Source: Polyangium fumosum (lineage in GTDB: Bacteria > Myxococcota_A > Polyangia > Polyangiales > Polyangiaceae). From it: a DNA stretch of 64,000 bases. A model generated the notes under the pieces. It made no database searches, was not told the DNA's origin, and was given only the letters and a program-made list of their open reading frames with translations. The position numbers and the translations under genes were made by a program. Below, one piece after another: positions 49,255-56,977 of this stretch (its first letter is position 1; each line of letters starts with the position of its first letter). Where the stretch lies: positions 248,001 to 312,000 of the forward strand of contig NZ_SSMQ01000002.1 in assembly GCF_005144585.1 (NCBI RefSeq). The letters are read 5' to 3'.

Positions 49255-49331
49255 CGTTCAACACGATAGTACAAATGCTTCGACGCGGGGTCGTCTACCG
49301 AACGCCCACGGGGGCGATTATCAAGAGGGGC

Positions 49332-50174
49332 ATGTCGAACCCCGAAACGGAGCGGCCGGTCGCCGGTCGCGCCCGGCCCGTGTGGCTGCTCGCCGCGGCC
49401 CTGCTCGCGGCGTGCGGCGGACCGGCCACGTCCTCCGCGACCGCGAAGGACGTCGTTCCCGACAAACCGGAACCCAAGGAGGACACCGTGACGAAGCCTG
49501 TTTTGCTCGCGATGACCAGCCACGACAAGAAGGGCGACACCGGCGAGAGCACCGGCGCCTACCTGCCCGAAATCGCGCATCCGTACGTGGTGTTCACCCG
49601 GGCGGGCCTCGTCGTCGAGTTCGCCTCGGTGCGCGGCGGGCGTGTCCCGCTCGACGGCGTCGACCGCGCCGACGCGGTGAACGCCGCCTTCCTCGACGAT
49701 CCCGAGGCGACACGACGCTTGCACGAGAGTTTGCCGTCGAGCGCGGTGGATCCCTCGCGTTACGCCGCCATCTTTTTCGCCGGCGGGCACGGCGCCATGT
49801 GGGATCTCCCGGACGATCCGAGCTTCGTGAAGGCCACGGCGCGAATCTACGAGGCGGGCGGCGTGGTGGGTGCGGTTTGCCACGGCCCCGCGGCGCTCGT
49901 GAACGTGCGCCTCTCGGATGGCGCGTACCTCGTCGCCGGCAAGCAAGTGAATGGCTTCACGAACGAGGAGGAGCGCGCGGTGAAGCTCGAAAACGTGGTG
50001 CCCTTCCTGCTCGAAGATCGCCTCGTCGCGCGGGGCGGGCGCTTCGTCGGCGCGCCGAAATGGCAGAAGCAGGTGGTGGTGGATGGCCGCTTGGTCACGG
50101 GACAGAACCCGGCGTCCGCGGCCGGCGTCGCCGAGGCCATCGTCGCGCTCCTGCGCAAAGAAAAGACGCCCTGA
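49332..50174 (+). CDS. DJ-1/PfpI family lipoprotein (Hsp31-like)
   Basis: A 280-residue exported protein. The signal peptide ends in LLAAC and gives a lipidated Cys. The mature part is a DJ-1/PfpI fold: VLLAMTSHDKKG, AAIFFAGGHGAMWDLPDD (the acidic/His site) and the nucleophile elbow GGVVGAVCHGPAAL. Cytoplasmic relatives are glyoxalase/chaperone Hsp31; a lipid-anchored form is uncommon. A GAGGGG box precedes the ATG. Probably regulated by the divergent LysR gene. Confidence 0.85.
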   Translation: MSNPETERPVAGRARPVWLLAAALLAACGGPATSSATAKDVVPDKPEPKEDTVTKPVLLAMTSHDKKGDTGESTGAYLPEIAHPYVVFTRAGLVVEFASVRGGRVPLDGVDRADAVNAAFLDDPEATRRLHESLPSSAVDPSRYAAIFFAGGHGAMWDLPDDPSFVKATARIYEAGGVVGAVCHGPAALVNVRLSDGAYLVAGKQVNGFTNEEERAVKLENVVPFLLEDRLVARGGRFVGAPKWQKQVVVDGRLVTGQNPASAAGVAEAIVALLRKEKTP

Positions 50175-50180
50175 TCCCCC

Positions 50181-50795
50181 TCAAGGCCGCTTCCAGGCGA
50201 AGGCCTCCGTCGGCACGAGCGTCACGTTCGTCAGGCCGTACTTGTCCTGCAGGGCGAGCACCCGCTCGGTCGCCACGAGGCAAGCGCCGAATCCCCAGGG
50301 CACGAAGACATCCTCGCCGCTCCACGTCGGCTCGTCGATCGTCATTCCCTCGACCAGCATGACCTCGGCGCCTCCCATGCATTGCAGGCAATCGGGTTCG
50401 CCCTCGCGCACGACGCGGCTCCGCTTCGGGTCGATCTGCGTCATTCCGTATCCAGCCATCGCGAGGTGATACCGCGCATGCGGCGCGGCCGACTCCGGGT
50501 GAACCTTCCGGATCTCCACCTCCTTCAGCCCGTGCAACCCCGAGAGCTTCTCCGCGCGCCATGCTTCGAGGAAACGCTCGGAGATCAGCAAATCGAGGCC
50601 CGACGCGAACGCCACGTCCCCGAGCGCCTCGCCGCGCGCCCAAAGCTCGGCGCGGAGCGGCGGGATCCATTCCTTTTCCGTGAGCGCACGCCCGCAGGCC
50701 GGGCACGTGAGCCCCTCTTTGAACGAGGGTTCGAGCGGCACGAAGGCCGTCTCGTGGCTCGACCCGACGCCGATCTGCAAAACGAAAAACCTCAT
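50181..50795 (-). CDS. Double-CXXCG motif (SitI6-like) family protein
   Basis: A 204-residue cytoplasmic protein. MRFFVLQIG at the start, CPACG near residue 31, SERFLEAWRAEKLSGLHGLKEVEIRKVH in the middle, and a second CLQCMGG near 137 follow the layout of the Myxococcus double-CXXCG paralogue family (now linked to SitI6 immunity proteins). The second motif is CxxCM rather than CxxCG. No SitA-type toxin is adjacent: its neighbours are STAS-like genes upstream on the same strand. So it may be an orphan immunity gene or serve another purpose. Family assignment by pattern only. Confidence 0.55.
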   Translation of the reverse strand: MRFFVLQIGVGSSHETAFVPLEPSFKEGLTCPACGRALTEKEWIPPLRAELWARGEALGDVAFASGLDLLISERFLEAWRAEKLSGLHGLKEVEIRKVHPESAAPHARYHLAMAGYGMTQIDPKRSRVVREGEPDCLQCMGGAEVMLVEGMTIDEPTWSGEDVFVPWGFGACLVATERVLALQDKYGLTNVTLVPTEAFAWKRP

Positions 50796-50808
50796 GGCCC
50801 CTTGCCTC

Positions 50809-51243
50809 TCATGACGAGCTTCCCCCGCCTCGCCGCTCCGCCTCGACGTATGCCCGCGCCTCGGCCTCGGTGGGGAAAAAAGAAAGCGGCCTCATTTGCC
50901 GGCTCGGACGCAGGAGCGGGATCGCCTTCATCACGAGGTTCGCCACGAGCCGCTGGTGAAAGCTGCCCCCGAACACGACCGTGGCCCGGAGCCAACGTGT
51001 GGCGTCGAGCGCCAGGGGGAACTTGCGGGCGTCCGGGGTCACCTGCCCGAGACCCGAGATATCCGAGAGCCAGAAGATCGGCCGCCCTGCTTTGCCGGAG
51101 AATGTTTCGATCCGTTCGAACATGGCCTGCGTATCGGAGAGGCTGACGTCGCCCACGACACGAATGACGAAGAGGTCCGGCGCCTCGAATCGATACCGAT
51201 GCGCCCCGAGCGGCGTCCAATCCTCCGACGACTCTTCCTTCAC
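50809..51243 (-). CDS. STAS-like protein, tandem copy 2
   Basis: A 144-residue protein starting at a GTG with GGAGG upstream (VKEESSEDW). Blocks FEAPDLFVIRVVGDVS, IFWLSDISGLGQV, ATVVFGGSFHQRLVANLVMKAI and FFPTEAEARAYVEAERR match the neighbouring gene almost block for block, so the two are tandem duplicates. The pattern fits STAS/SpoIIAA-like domains. No partner is evident. Confidence 0.6.
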   Translation of the reverse strand: MKEESSEDWTPLGAHRYRFEAPDLFVIRVVGDVSLSDTQAMFERIETFSGKAGRPIFWLSDISGLGQVTPDARKFPLALDATRWLRATVVFGGSFHQRLVANLVMKAIPLLRPSRQMRPLSFFPTEAEARAYVEAERRGGGSSS

Positions 51244-51305
51244 CGCGCCTCCATACCTCGACGTACCCTCCCCCATACCTGGAAACCCTCGCCCCCTCGG
51301 GAAAC

Positions 51306-51337
51306 ATACCGACTTGCGCGACGACCGGCCAGCAAAG
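51306..51337 (-). promoter_or_regulatory. Conserved upstream block of STAS copy 2
   Basis: On the minus strand, CTTTGCT followed about 13 bases later by GCAAGTCGGTAT, 63-94 bp upstream of the GTG start. The same two blocks precede copy 1 at 51863-51895 while sequence between and around them has diverged. This points to a retained promoter or operator. Confidence 0.45.
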
Positions 51338-51365
51338 CAGGAATGCGGCCGCCGCAAGAACGCCC

Positions 51366-51812
51366 CTACGACGCGCCGTTCTGAGAACGCCGCTGCGCCT
51401 CGACGATCGCCCTCGCTTCCGCCTCCGTGGCGCAGAAGACGACCCTGTCCGTCCTCCGCTCCGGCCTGAGGACACGCAGGGCCTTCGTCACCATGGTCGC
51501 GAGGAGCCGCTGATGAAAGCTGCCCCCGTAGATGACGACCCCACGCAGGAACGGCTTGAGGTCCCGATCGAGGGCGAGCTTGCCGACCTCCTCACGCAGC
51601 TTCCCGAGCCTCGAAATGTCCGCCATCCAGTAAAGCTGCCTCCCCGTGCGCGTGGCGAGCTCCTCGACGAGCTCGAACATACGCGCCACATCAACGTCGG
51701 AGACGTCGCCCTGAACACGGCTGACGAAGAGGTCCGGCGCCTCGAAGCGAAACCCGTGCGGACGCCCCGCCCGGAGCGGCCACCAATCCTCCCGAACCTC
51801 CGGCTTGACCAT
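51366..51812 (-). CDS. STAS-like protein, tandem copy 1
   Basis: A 148-residue protein (MVKPEVREDWWPLRAGRPHG). FEAPDLFVSRVQGDVS, LYWMADISRLGKL, GVVIYGGSFHQRLLATMVTKAL and FCATEAEARAIVEAQRR align with the neighbouring copy. Likely STAS/SpoIIAA-like. It is the first gene of a same-strand run (copy 1, copy 2, double-CXXCG protein). Confidence 0.6.
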   Translation of the reverse strand: MVKPEVREDWWPLRAGRPHGFRFEAPDLFVSRVQGDVSDVDVARMFELVEELATRTGRQLYWMADISRLGKLREEVGKLALDRDLKPFLRGVVIYGGSFHQRLLATMVTKALRVLRPERRTDRVVFCATEAEARAIVEAQRRSQNGAS

Positions 51813-51862
51813 GCCTCGACGCACCTTCCGCGTACCGTGAGACCTCGTCCGCGCGAGGGAAG

Positions 51863-51895
51863 ATACCGACTTGCAGCGTACGCGGGCTAGCAAAG
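51863..51895 (-). promoter_or_regulatory. Conserved upstream block of STAS copy 1
   Basis: Same pair of blocks as at 51306-51337: CTTTGCT, about 14 bases, GCAAGTCGGTAT on the minus strand, 51-83 bp before the ATG. The spacing is one base longer than in the other copy. Likely promoter or regulator-binding site. Confidence 0.45.
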
Positions 51896-51989
51896 TGGAA
51901 ACTCGGGTGCCCACCCGCCGGAACGCCTGCCCGTGGCTTCGCGCGGTCGTGGTATGAGGGGGGCGAACGCACCCAACGAGGAGATCATC

Positions 51990-52223
51990 ATGCGACGCGC
52001 CCTCCAAACCATCGTTCTCACGTCCTTCCTTGGCCTCGTCCTCGCTGCCTGCGGCGGCTACTCGCAGGAGGAGGCGCAGACCAAGTGCGACCTCGAACGC
52101 ACCGCCAAGGCCGCCTGCATGAACGACGCGGCCTACCAGCAGTGCATGAGCTGCTTCGAGGAGTGCGGCGACACCTGTGCCATCGCCGAGTCCTGCCCGC
52201 TCCAGTACATCTGCTCCGAGTAA
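51990..52223 (+). CDS. Small Cys-rich lipoprotein
   Basis: A 77-residue protein with GAGGAG 6 bases before the ATG. Signal peptide TIVLTSFLGLVLAAC yields a lipidated Cys. The mature 57 residues contain eight more Cys (KCDLERTAKAACMNDAAYQQC, CFEECGDTCAI, SCPLQYIC), compatible with four disulfides. Such short Cys-rich lipoproteins are common but uncharacterised in myxobacteria. Divergent from STAS copy 1. Confidence 0.8.
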   Translation: MRRALQTIVLTSFLGLVLAACGGYSQEEAQTKCDLERTAKAACMNDAAYQQCMSCFEECGDTCAIAESCPLQYICSE

Positions 52224-52570
52224 CTCTCCCCACCCGTCCGCCCCTCGGACCCGCGCTGTGGTTTGGAGCACGAAACCCACGCGCGTCGAAAAAAGAACGG
52301 CCTCGTCGCTTTCGTTCGGACGAATGGCCTTCTCGACACATGCATCCAGGAAAGCAGGGGAGGTCTGATCGGCGCACGCCGGCCCGGCCTCCCTTAGGAG
52401 CAAGCCCCCAGGAGGGCGGATCCGTCCTACCGCCCTGGTCACGATCCACTCGCCGCTGTGCACCTGGCCAAACCAAAAAGTGCATACGCCGAACAGAGTC
52501 TCGTTGCCTCGGCCTTTGGGACAGTGAAACCTTCTTGAGGTTTGCCCCGTCCAACGCGCTGTACGACGCC
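52224..52570. other. Intergenic region, no feature recognised
   Basis: About 347 bp between the Cys-rich lipoprotein and the next gene. Base composition is less extreme than in the flanking genes. No convincing ORF, hairpin or promoter was found in it. It presumably holds the promoter of the gene at 52571. Confidence 0.5.
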
Positions 52571-53515
52571 ATGACCTTCGACCCCTTCCCCCACGACGAG
52601 CCGCCCGACACCCGCCACGACGCACCCACGAAGCGCGCGATGGAAGGGCTCTTCGCCGACGAAGTCGCGTCGAGCGACGGCCCCGCGACCCGCGCCATGA
52701 GCCCGGACGAACGGGAGACGGCGCTGCTCGGACACGAAGGAGATCGATACGGAGGCGACGCGGAGGCCTGGGACGACGACGAACCCGCCGAGCCGGTCCT
52801 CCCCGCGGCGTTCGCCGACTCCGACGATGACGACGCGGCGCTCACTGCCCTCGCCGGATTGTCAATACGGTCTGATCGGAAGACGTTACCCTCGGCACGC
52901 TTTACCCACCTCGGCGAGCCCCGGGCTCCGGGCCCATTTGCCGACCTCGGCTGGGAAACCTCGATGTGCGCGGACGAACCCGCGACCTCCTGGGACGAAA
53001 CCCCGATCCCGGCCTCCGAGGAGCCGCCTGCCTCCTCGCCTTCCATCTGGGGACGTGTGCAGCAATTCGTCGCGCGCCTCGCGATGAAGCGTACGCCGCC
53101 GAACCCGGCGGCCTCGCACGCGCGGAGCACGGCGCGCGCGCTCGCGGACCTCGTATGGACGATGGAGGACACGGACCTCGAGGTGCTCGCATCGCACATC
53201 GAGCGCGTGGTCTCGTTGCGCCAGCTCGGCCCCGAGGCCTACGCCGAAGCGAGGATCCTCGACGCCCTCGGCACGCTGGAGTCGGAGGACCGCGCCGCGG
53301 GCGGCATTCCGCTTTCGGCGCTGCGAGCGCACATGCCGGAGGTCTCACGCAGTGCGCTCGACACGGCGCTCTTGCGCCTGGAAGAACGCCGCTTCCTCGC
53401 GCTCGCCCCCGCGGAGGACGTACCGGAGCGTGATGCGCTGCGCGATCCGAAGCGCGGGCTCCTCGGTCGATGCGCGCTCCTCGCGTCATCCACGTTGGGG
53501 GGCTCGCGCAGCTAA
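52571..53515 (+). CDS. Hypothetical acidic protein with C-terminal helical domain
   Basis: A 314-residue cytoplasmic protein. The first ~160 residues are acidic and probably disordered (DDDEPAEPVLPAAFADSDDDD). A helical C-terminal domain (about 185-300) resembles winged-helix or effector folds (EDTDLEVLASHIERVVSL, GIPLSALRAHMPEVSRSALDTALLRLEERRFLALAP). The last residues (STLGGSRS) are encoded by the first unit of the 51-bp repeat, so the C-terminus may have been rewritten by repeat insertion. Function unknown. Confidence 0.6.
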   Translation: MTFDPFPHDEPPDTRHDAPTKRAMEGLFADEVASSDGPATRAMSPDERETALLGHEGDRYGGDAEAWDDDEPAEPVLPAAFADSDDDDAALTALAGLSIRSDRKTLPSARFTHLGEPRAPGPFADLGWETSMCADEPATSWDETPIPASEEPPASSPSIWGRVQQFVARLAMKRTPPNPAASHARSTARALADLVWTMEDTDLEVLASHIERVVSLRQLGPEAYAEARILDALGTLESEDRAAGGIPLSALRAHMPEVSRSALDTALLRLEERRFLALAPAEDVPERDALRDPKRGLLGRCALLASSTLGGSRS

Positions 53516-53645
53516 CGCTGCGCTCTGCCCCCCAAACCCCCCGCGTTGGGGGGCTCGTGCAACAAACGCCGCGCTCTGCCCCCCAAACCCCCCGCGTTGG
53601 GGGGCTCGTGCAACAAACGCCGCGCTCTGCCCCCCAAACCCCCCG
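53493..53645. repeat. Three tandem 51-bp copies of the hairpin repeat
   Basis: Units start at 53493, 53544 and 53595 (period exactly 51 bp). Units 2 and 3 are identical; unit 1 has a perfect inner stem GCGCAGC-taac-GCTGCGC. Each unit runs TTGGGGGG-CTCG...GCTCTG-CCCCCCAAACCCCCCG. Related to the copies at 13327 and 32570. The first unit lies across the stop codon of the upstream gene. Too short and without spacers, so not a CRISPR. Confidence 0.85.
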
Positions 53646-53667
53646 GGTGCCTACCGTACCCCGCCGA

Positions 53668-54267
53668 TCACTTCAGCTTGGCCGCTTCGTCCCCGACGCG
53701 TTCGAACAGCTCCGGGATCGCCTTCTTCTGTGCGGCTTCGCGGATCCAGCCGGGAAGGGCGGTGTTCGGCTCGGCGTGCACCGTGTACACGAGGAGGCTC
53801 TTCTTGCCCCCGTCGTGGGGCTTCACCTCCCAGCTCCCCTCGTTGAACTTGTAGTCGCCGCGCAGGAGCTTCCAGCGCCGCGACATCCCCTTGTCGCTCA
53901 CCTCGTGCACGGCCTCGGTCACGGCCGTCAGGTTCGAGAGCGGGAAGGGCATCGCGATCGTCACCTCGCAGGTGTGCTTGTTCCCGTCCTGCTTGACGAG
54001 CTTCGACGCCTCGATGCGCGGCATGCGCTTCTTGTAACTCGCGCACTCCGAGACCACCTGCCACACCTTCTCGGGCGGCTGATCGATCACGGCCTTCGCC
54101 ACGACCTTCGGCGTGTCGCTGCCTTTCACCTCGACCATACGGATGTCGGGCGGCGCCGAACCTCCGGCGGCGGCTTCGGGTCCGAGCAAGGTCATGCCGA
54201 CAAGGGCGGCGCCTCCGAGAAGCGCGAGGGCGCGACGCGCGAAGAGGGACGTTCGTTCGCGTTCCAT
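53668..54267 (-). CDS. Exported START/SRPBCC-fold protein
   Basis: A 199-residue secreted protein: signal peptide RRALALLGGAALVGMTLLG then mature START/polyketide-cyclase-like (COQ10-type) domain: AKAVIDQPPEKVWQVVSECASYKKRMPRIEASKLV, ALPGWIREAAQKKAIPELFERV. The domain normally binds a hydrophobic ligand such as a quinone or lipid. An exported form suggests ligand carriage in the periplasm. Function inferred from fold. Confidence 0.78.
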   Translation of the reverse strand: MERERTSLFARRALALLGGAALVGMTLLGPEAAAGGSAPPDIRMVEVKGSDTPKVVAKAVIDQPPEKVWQVVSECASYKKRMPRIEASKLVKQDGNKHTCEVTIAMPFPLSNLTAVTEAVHEVSDKGMSRRWKLLRGDYKFNEGSWEVKPHDGGKKSLLVYTVHAEPNTALPGWIREAAQKKAIPELFERVGDEAAKLK

Positions 54268-54405
54268 CTGTGCGGGCCTCCGATCGTGACAGATCGAGAA
54301 CTACCAGCGGAGCCGCATCCAGGACAAGCCCTTGCAGCACGGAAGCACGCAAAGTTCCCGACCGTTCGTCATGTACGTTTTCCGGCGGGCTGTCGCCGCC
54401 AAACC

Positions 54406-55299
54406 CTACCGGTCGAGCTCCCGCCGCACGACGGCCTCGATCGCGTCGACGAAACGCGGCCGGTCGCACACCGCCTTGGCCCGGTAGAACCGCCCGAGCC
54501 CCGCCTTCGCGGCGATCTTCGGCGCCTCGATGTCGAGGTCGTAGAGCGTCTCCACGTGCTCGGCGAGAAACCCGATCGGCGCGACGAGCACCGAGGTCGC
54601 GCCTTGGGCCGCGAGATCGGCGAACGTCTCGGCGAGGTCCGGCCCGAGCCACGGCTCGGCGCTCGCGCCCTGGCTCTGGAACGCGATACGCGCGGAAAAA
54701 CCCCGCGCTTCGAGCCGCGCCGCCACGGCGGCGGCCATTTCGCGGAACTGTGCTTCGTACTTGTCCCCCATGGCGATCACCCGGCGCGGCAGGCTGTGCG
54801 CCGAAAGGACGATCGGCACCGCCGTCCGCTCTGCCTCGGGCACGGCAGCGAGCGCCTCGTCGATCGTCTCGACGAACGCGTCGATCAGCGCGGGCTCCAT
54901 GCCCCAGGCCGGCACCGCGCGGATGGAGAGCTCCGGGTGGCTCGCGGCGGCCTCGCGAACGGGCCCGTGATACACGTCGACCGATTGCGGCGCGAGCGGG
55001 AGCGACACGATCGTCCGCACGCCCTTCGCGACGAGCCCGGGCAGGACCTCGCTCGGATACGGGTGCCAGAGCCGGCCCGAGACGACCACCGGAATGCCGA
55101 TCCGCGCTTCGAGCGCGCGCGCCTGCGCCTCGGTGATGACCATGAGCGGCGAGCCGCCGATCACCTCGAACCGGTGCGTGACCTCCGCGAGGAGCTCGGG
55201 CGGCGTCGGGCGGCCTCGGCGGATGTTGTTCAGGAACGCGGGGATGTCGGCGGTGCGGGAGACGGTGCCGTGGCAGGAGACGAGGACGGCGGTCGACAT
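54406..55299 (-). CDS. hemH: Ferrochelatase
   Basis: Inserts iron into a porphyrin in the last steps of haem synthesis. The 297-residue protein has the conserved VLSAHSLPRR motif with the metal-site His, YEAQFREMAAAVAARL, SQGASAEPWLGPD, and VLVAPIGFLAEHVETLYDLDIEAP with the second-site His/Glu. No C-terminal extension. Whether the substrate is protoporphyrin or coproporphyrin is not resolvable here. Confidence 0.93.
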   Translation of the reverse strand: MSTAVLVSCHGTVSRTADIPAFLNNIRRGRPTPPELLAEVTHRFEVIGGSPLMVITEAQARALEARIGIPVVVSGRLWHPYPSEVLPGLVAKGVRTIVSLPLAPQSVDVYHGPVREAAASHPELSIRAVPAWGMEPALIDAFVETIDEALAAVPEAERTAVPIVLSAHSLPRRVIAMGDKYEAQFREMAAAVAARLEARGFSARIAFQSQGASAEPWLGPDLAETFADLAAQGATSVLVAPIGFLAEHVETLYDLDIEAPKIAAKAGLGRFYRAKAVCDRPRFVDAIEAVVRRELDR

Positions 55300-55353
55300 G
55301 GGGCGTGTGTATAAGGCGAACGAGGTCCGCTGGCGAGCGGCCGGAGCGCGTGT

Positions 55354-56919
55354 CTACGACCGGCCCGCCCGCCTGCGCCTGAACAGGCCTCCGACCACCG
55401 CCAAAAACCCGAGGGCCATGCCGGCCGAGCCCGTGCCGGCCCCGGCCGCCTCGCAGCCGCATCCGCCGTTTTCCTCGAGCGCACTGCATTGGCAAGCCGC
55501 GTATCCGGTCCCGTTCTGATTGCAGGCCTGCGCCCCTGGAGATCCACCCGGACACGCGCATTCGACCTGCTCGCCCGGAATACACACCCCGGGGCTTGCC
55601 CCGCTGCCCCCCATGCCGCCGCTCCCCCCGTTTCCGCTCGGCATTCCTCCCGTGCCGCCGCTGCTGCTCCCCATGCCGCCCATGCCGCCCATACCGCCCA
55701 GGCCGCCCATACCGCCCATACCGCCCATACCGCCCATACCGCCCATACCGCCGGTCCCACAGGGCTCAGGGCATGCCGGCGGGGTCCCCTCGGTCGCGCC
55801 GTCCTTCACCACGATCGTGCTCGGCACGGCAGTTTGATTCGCCGATGCTCCCACGGTGAGGTCCGTCATCAGGCCGTCGGGCGCAAGGTTTCCTTCGAAT
55901 CGCGTCACCCAGGTCGCGTTTGGGTCGAACCCCCCGAAAATCGCGTCCAGGTCAGCCGCGCAGCCGCTCGAAGCCTCGGCCACGTCCTGCCCCCAGCCGC
56001 TCGCCGCGGGTTGCGAGGTGGCCAAGGCGAGCATGTCGCTCTTGAACGTGTTCACCGGGAAAGGCGCGGCATACTCGGCGACCCACCCCTTCCCACCGAC
56101 GACGTTGAAAGCATCCTGTCGCAGCGACGCGTAGTTGCTCGTCCCCGTGTCCCAGTTCCAAAGGAGATTGTCCAGAGAAACGGTCACCGAGGGCATGTTC
56201 TGGGTATCGGCGCGTGCGCTGGCGACGACGTAGAGCCGCGTCGGCAGGGCCATCGGCGCACCGGCCCGCGAGAAGCGCATCGGCAACGTGGGAACCGAGC
56301 CTTGCAGCGTGACGCGAATCGGGCGCGTCACCGTCACGCCCACGGGCGGGACGACCTTCAGCGCGAAGAAGCCATATCCCTGCACGGTCGCGAGGGAATC
56401 GATGAGCGTCGACGTCCCGGCATCCACGGCGAACCCGTTTGTCGCAAGCCAATCTTTGAGGGCTTGCGGGTCGCCGGGTTGCAGGAAGGCGGTGTTGTAG
56501 GGCCCGACCGTCTCCCGCGCGGGAACGACCTCCGCGGGCATTCCACCGCCCCCGCCCCCTGCGCCGCCCATGCCCCCCGTCCCGCAGTCCGAGGGTGGAC
56601 AAACGAGCGGCGGCGGCGCAATCACGGTCTCCGTGACCACGTCGAGATTGTTGAAAAGCGCGTCGGAGGAGAGATCGATCGTGGCCGACGCCGGCACCGG
56701 CAAGACCCACGCGAACGACTCCGGGACGGGCGCGAACTCGACCTGATCGACGACCGTCGTCTTCTGCGCGGAAGACACGAGCAGCGTGCGGTGCCGAGTG
56801 ACCTTCGAGGACCCGAGCGCCGACACGAAATACCCACTCGTCGCCGTCGCAGCGGGGGCATGCCCGGCGGCCAGCGCAAAGAGAGAGGCGGAAAGGATGT
56901 AGACGGGGGCACGACGCAT
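55354..56919 (-). CDS. DUF2330 protein with Gly-rich spacer and MYXO-CTERM-like tail
   Basis: A 521-residue exported protein. Signal peptide APVYILSASLFALAAGHAPA, then a DUF2330 domain (KTTVVDQVEFAPVPESFAWVLPVPA, GYGFFALKVVPP, MALPTRLYVVASARADTQNM, GWVAEYAAPFPVNTFKS). A Gly-Gly-Met repeat linker (about 395-440), a Cys-rich segment (CIPGEQVECACPGG) and a C-terminal helix followed by Arg-rich end (GMALGFLAVVGGLFRRRR) follow. The tail, preceded by CGCEAAG, fits a MYXO-CTERM sorting signal. Surface protein of unknown role. Confidence 0.82.
   Translation of the reverse strand: MRRAPVYILSASLFALAAGHAPAATATSGYFVSALGSSKVTRHRTLLVSSAQKTTVVDQVEFAPVPESFAWVLPVPASATIDLSSDALFNNLDVVTETVIAPPPLVCPPSDCGTGGMGGAGGGGGGMPAEVVPARETVGPYNTAFLQPGDPQALKDWLATNGFAVDAGTSTLIDSLATVQGYGFFALKVVPPVGVTVTRPIRVTLQGSVPTLPMRFSRAGAPMALPTRLYVVASARADTQNMPSVTVSLDNLLWNWDTGTSNYASLRQDAFNVVGGKGWVAEYAAPFPVNTFKSDMLALATSQPAASGWGQDVAEASSGCAADLDAIFGGFDPNATWVTRFEGNLAPDGLMTDLTVGASANQTAVPSTIVVKDGATEGTPPACPEPCGTGGMGGMGGMGGMGGMGGLGGMGGMGGMGSSSGGTGGMPSGNGGSGGMGGSGASPGVCIPGEQVECACPGGSPGAQACNQNGTGYAACQCSALEENGGCGCEAAGAGTGSAGMALGFLAVVGGLFRRRRAGRS
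55671..55752. repeat. 9-bp tandem repeats encoding Gly-Gly-Met
   Basis: Repeated CCGCCCATA/CCGCCCATG units on the plus strand, encoding GGM on the minus strand, nine or so in a row with one CAGG variant. Slippage at these units would change the linker length in frame. Confidence 0.8.
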
Positions 56920-56977
56920 GACGCCATCGGAACACACTCCCGAGGCCTGTCAACGCCGACGACGTGGTGCCACGCAC

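Noticed and set aside
53493-53645. Possible CRISPR array
   Set aside because: Units are contiguous with no spacers, and no cas genes are nearby.
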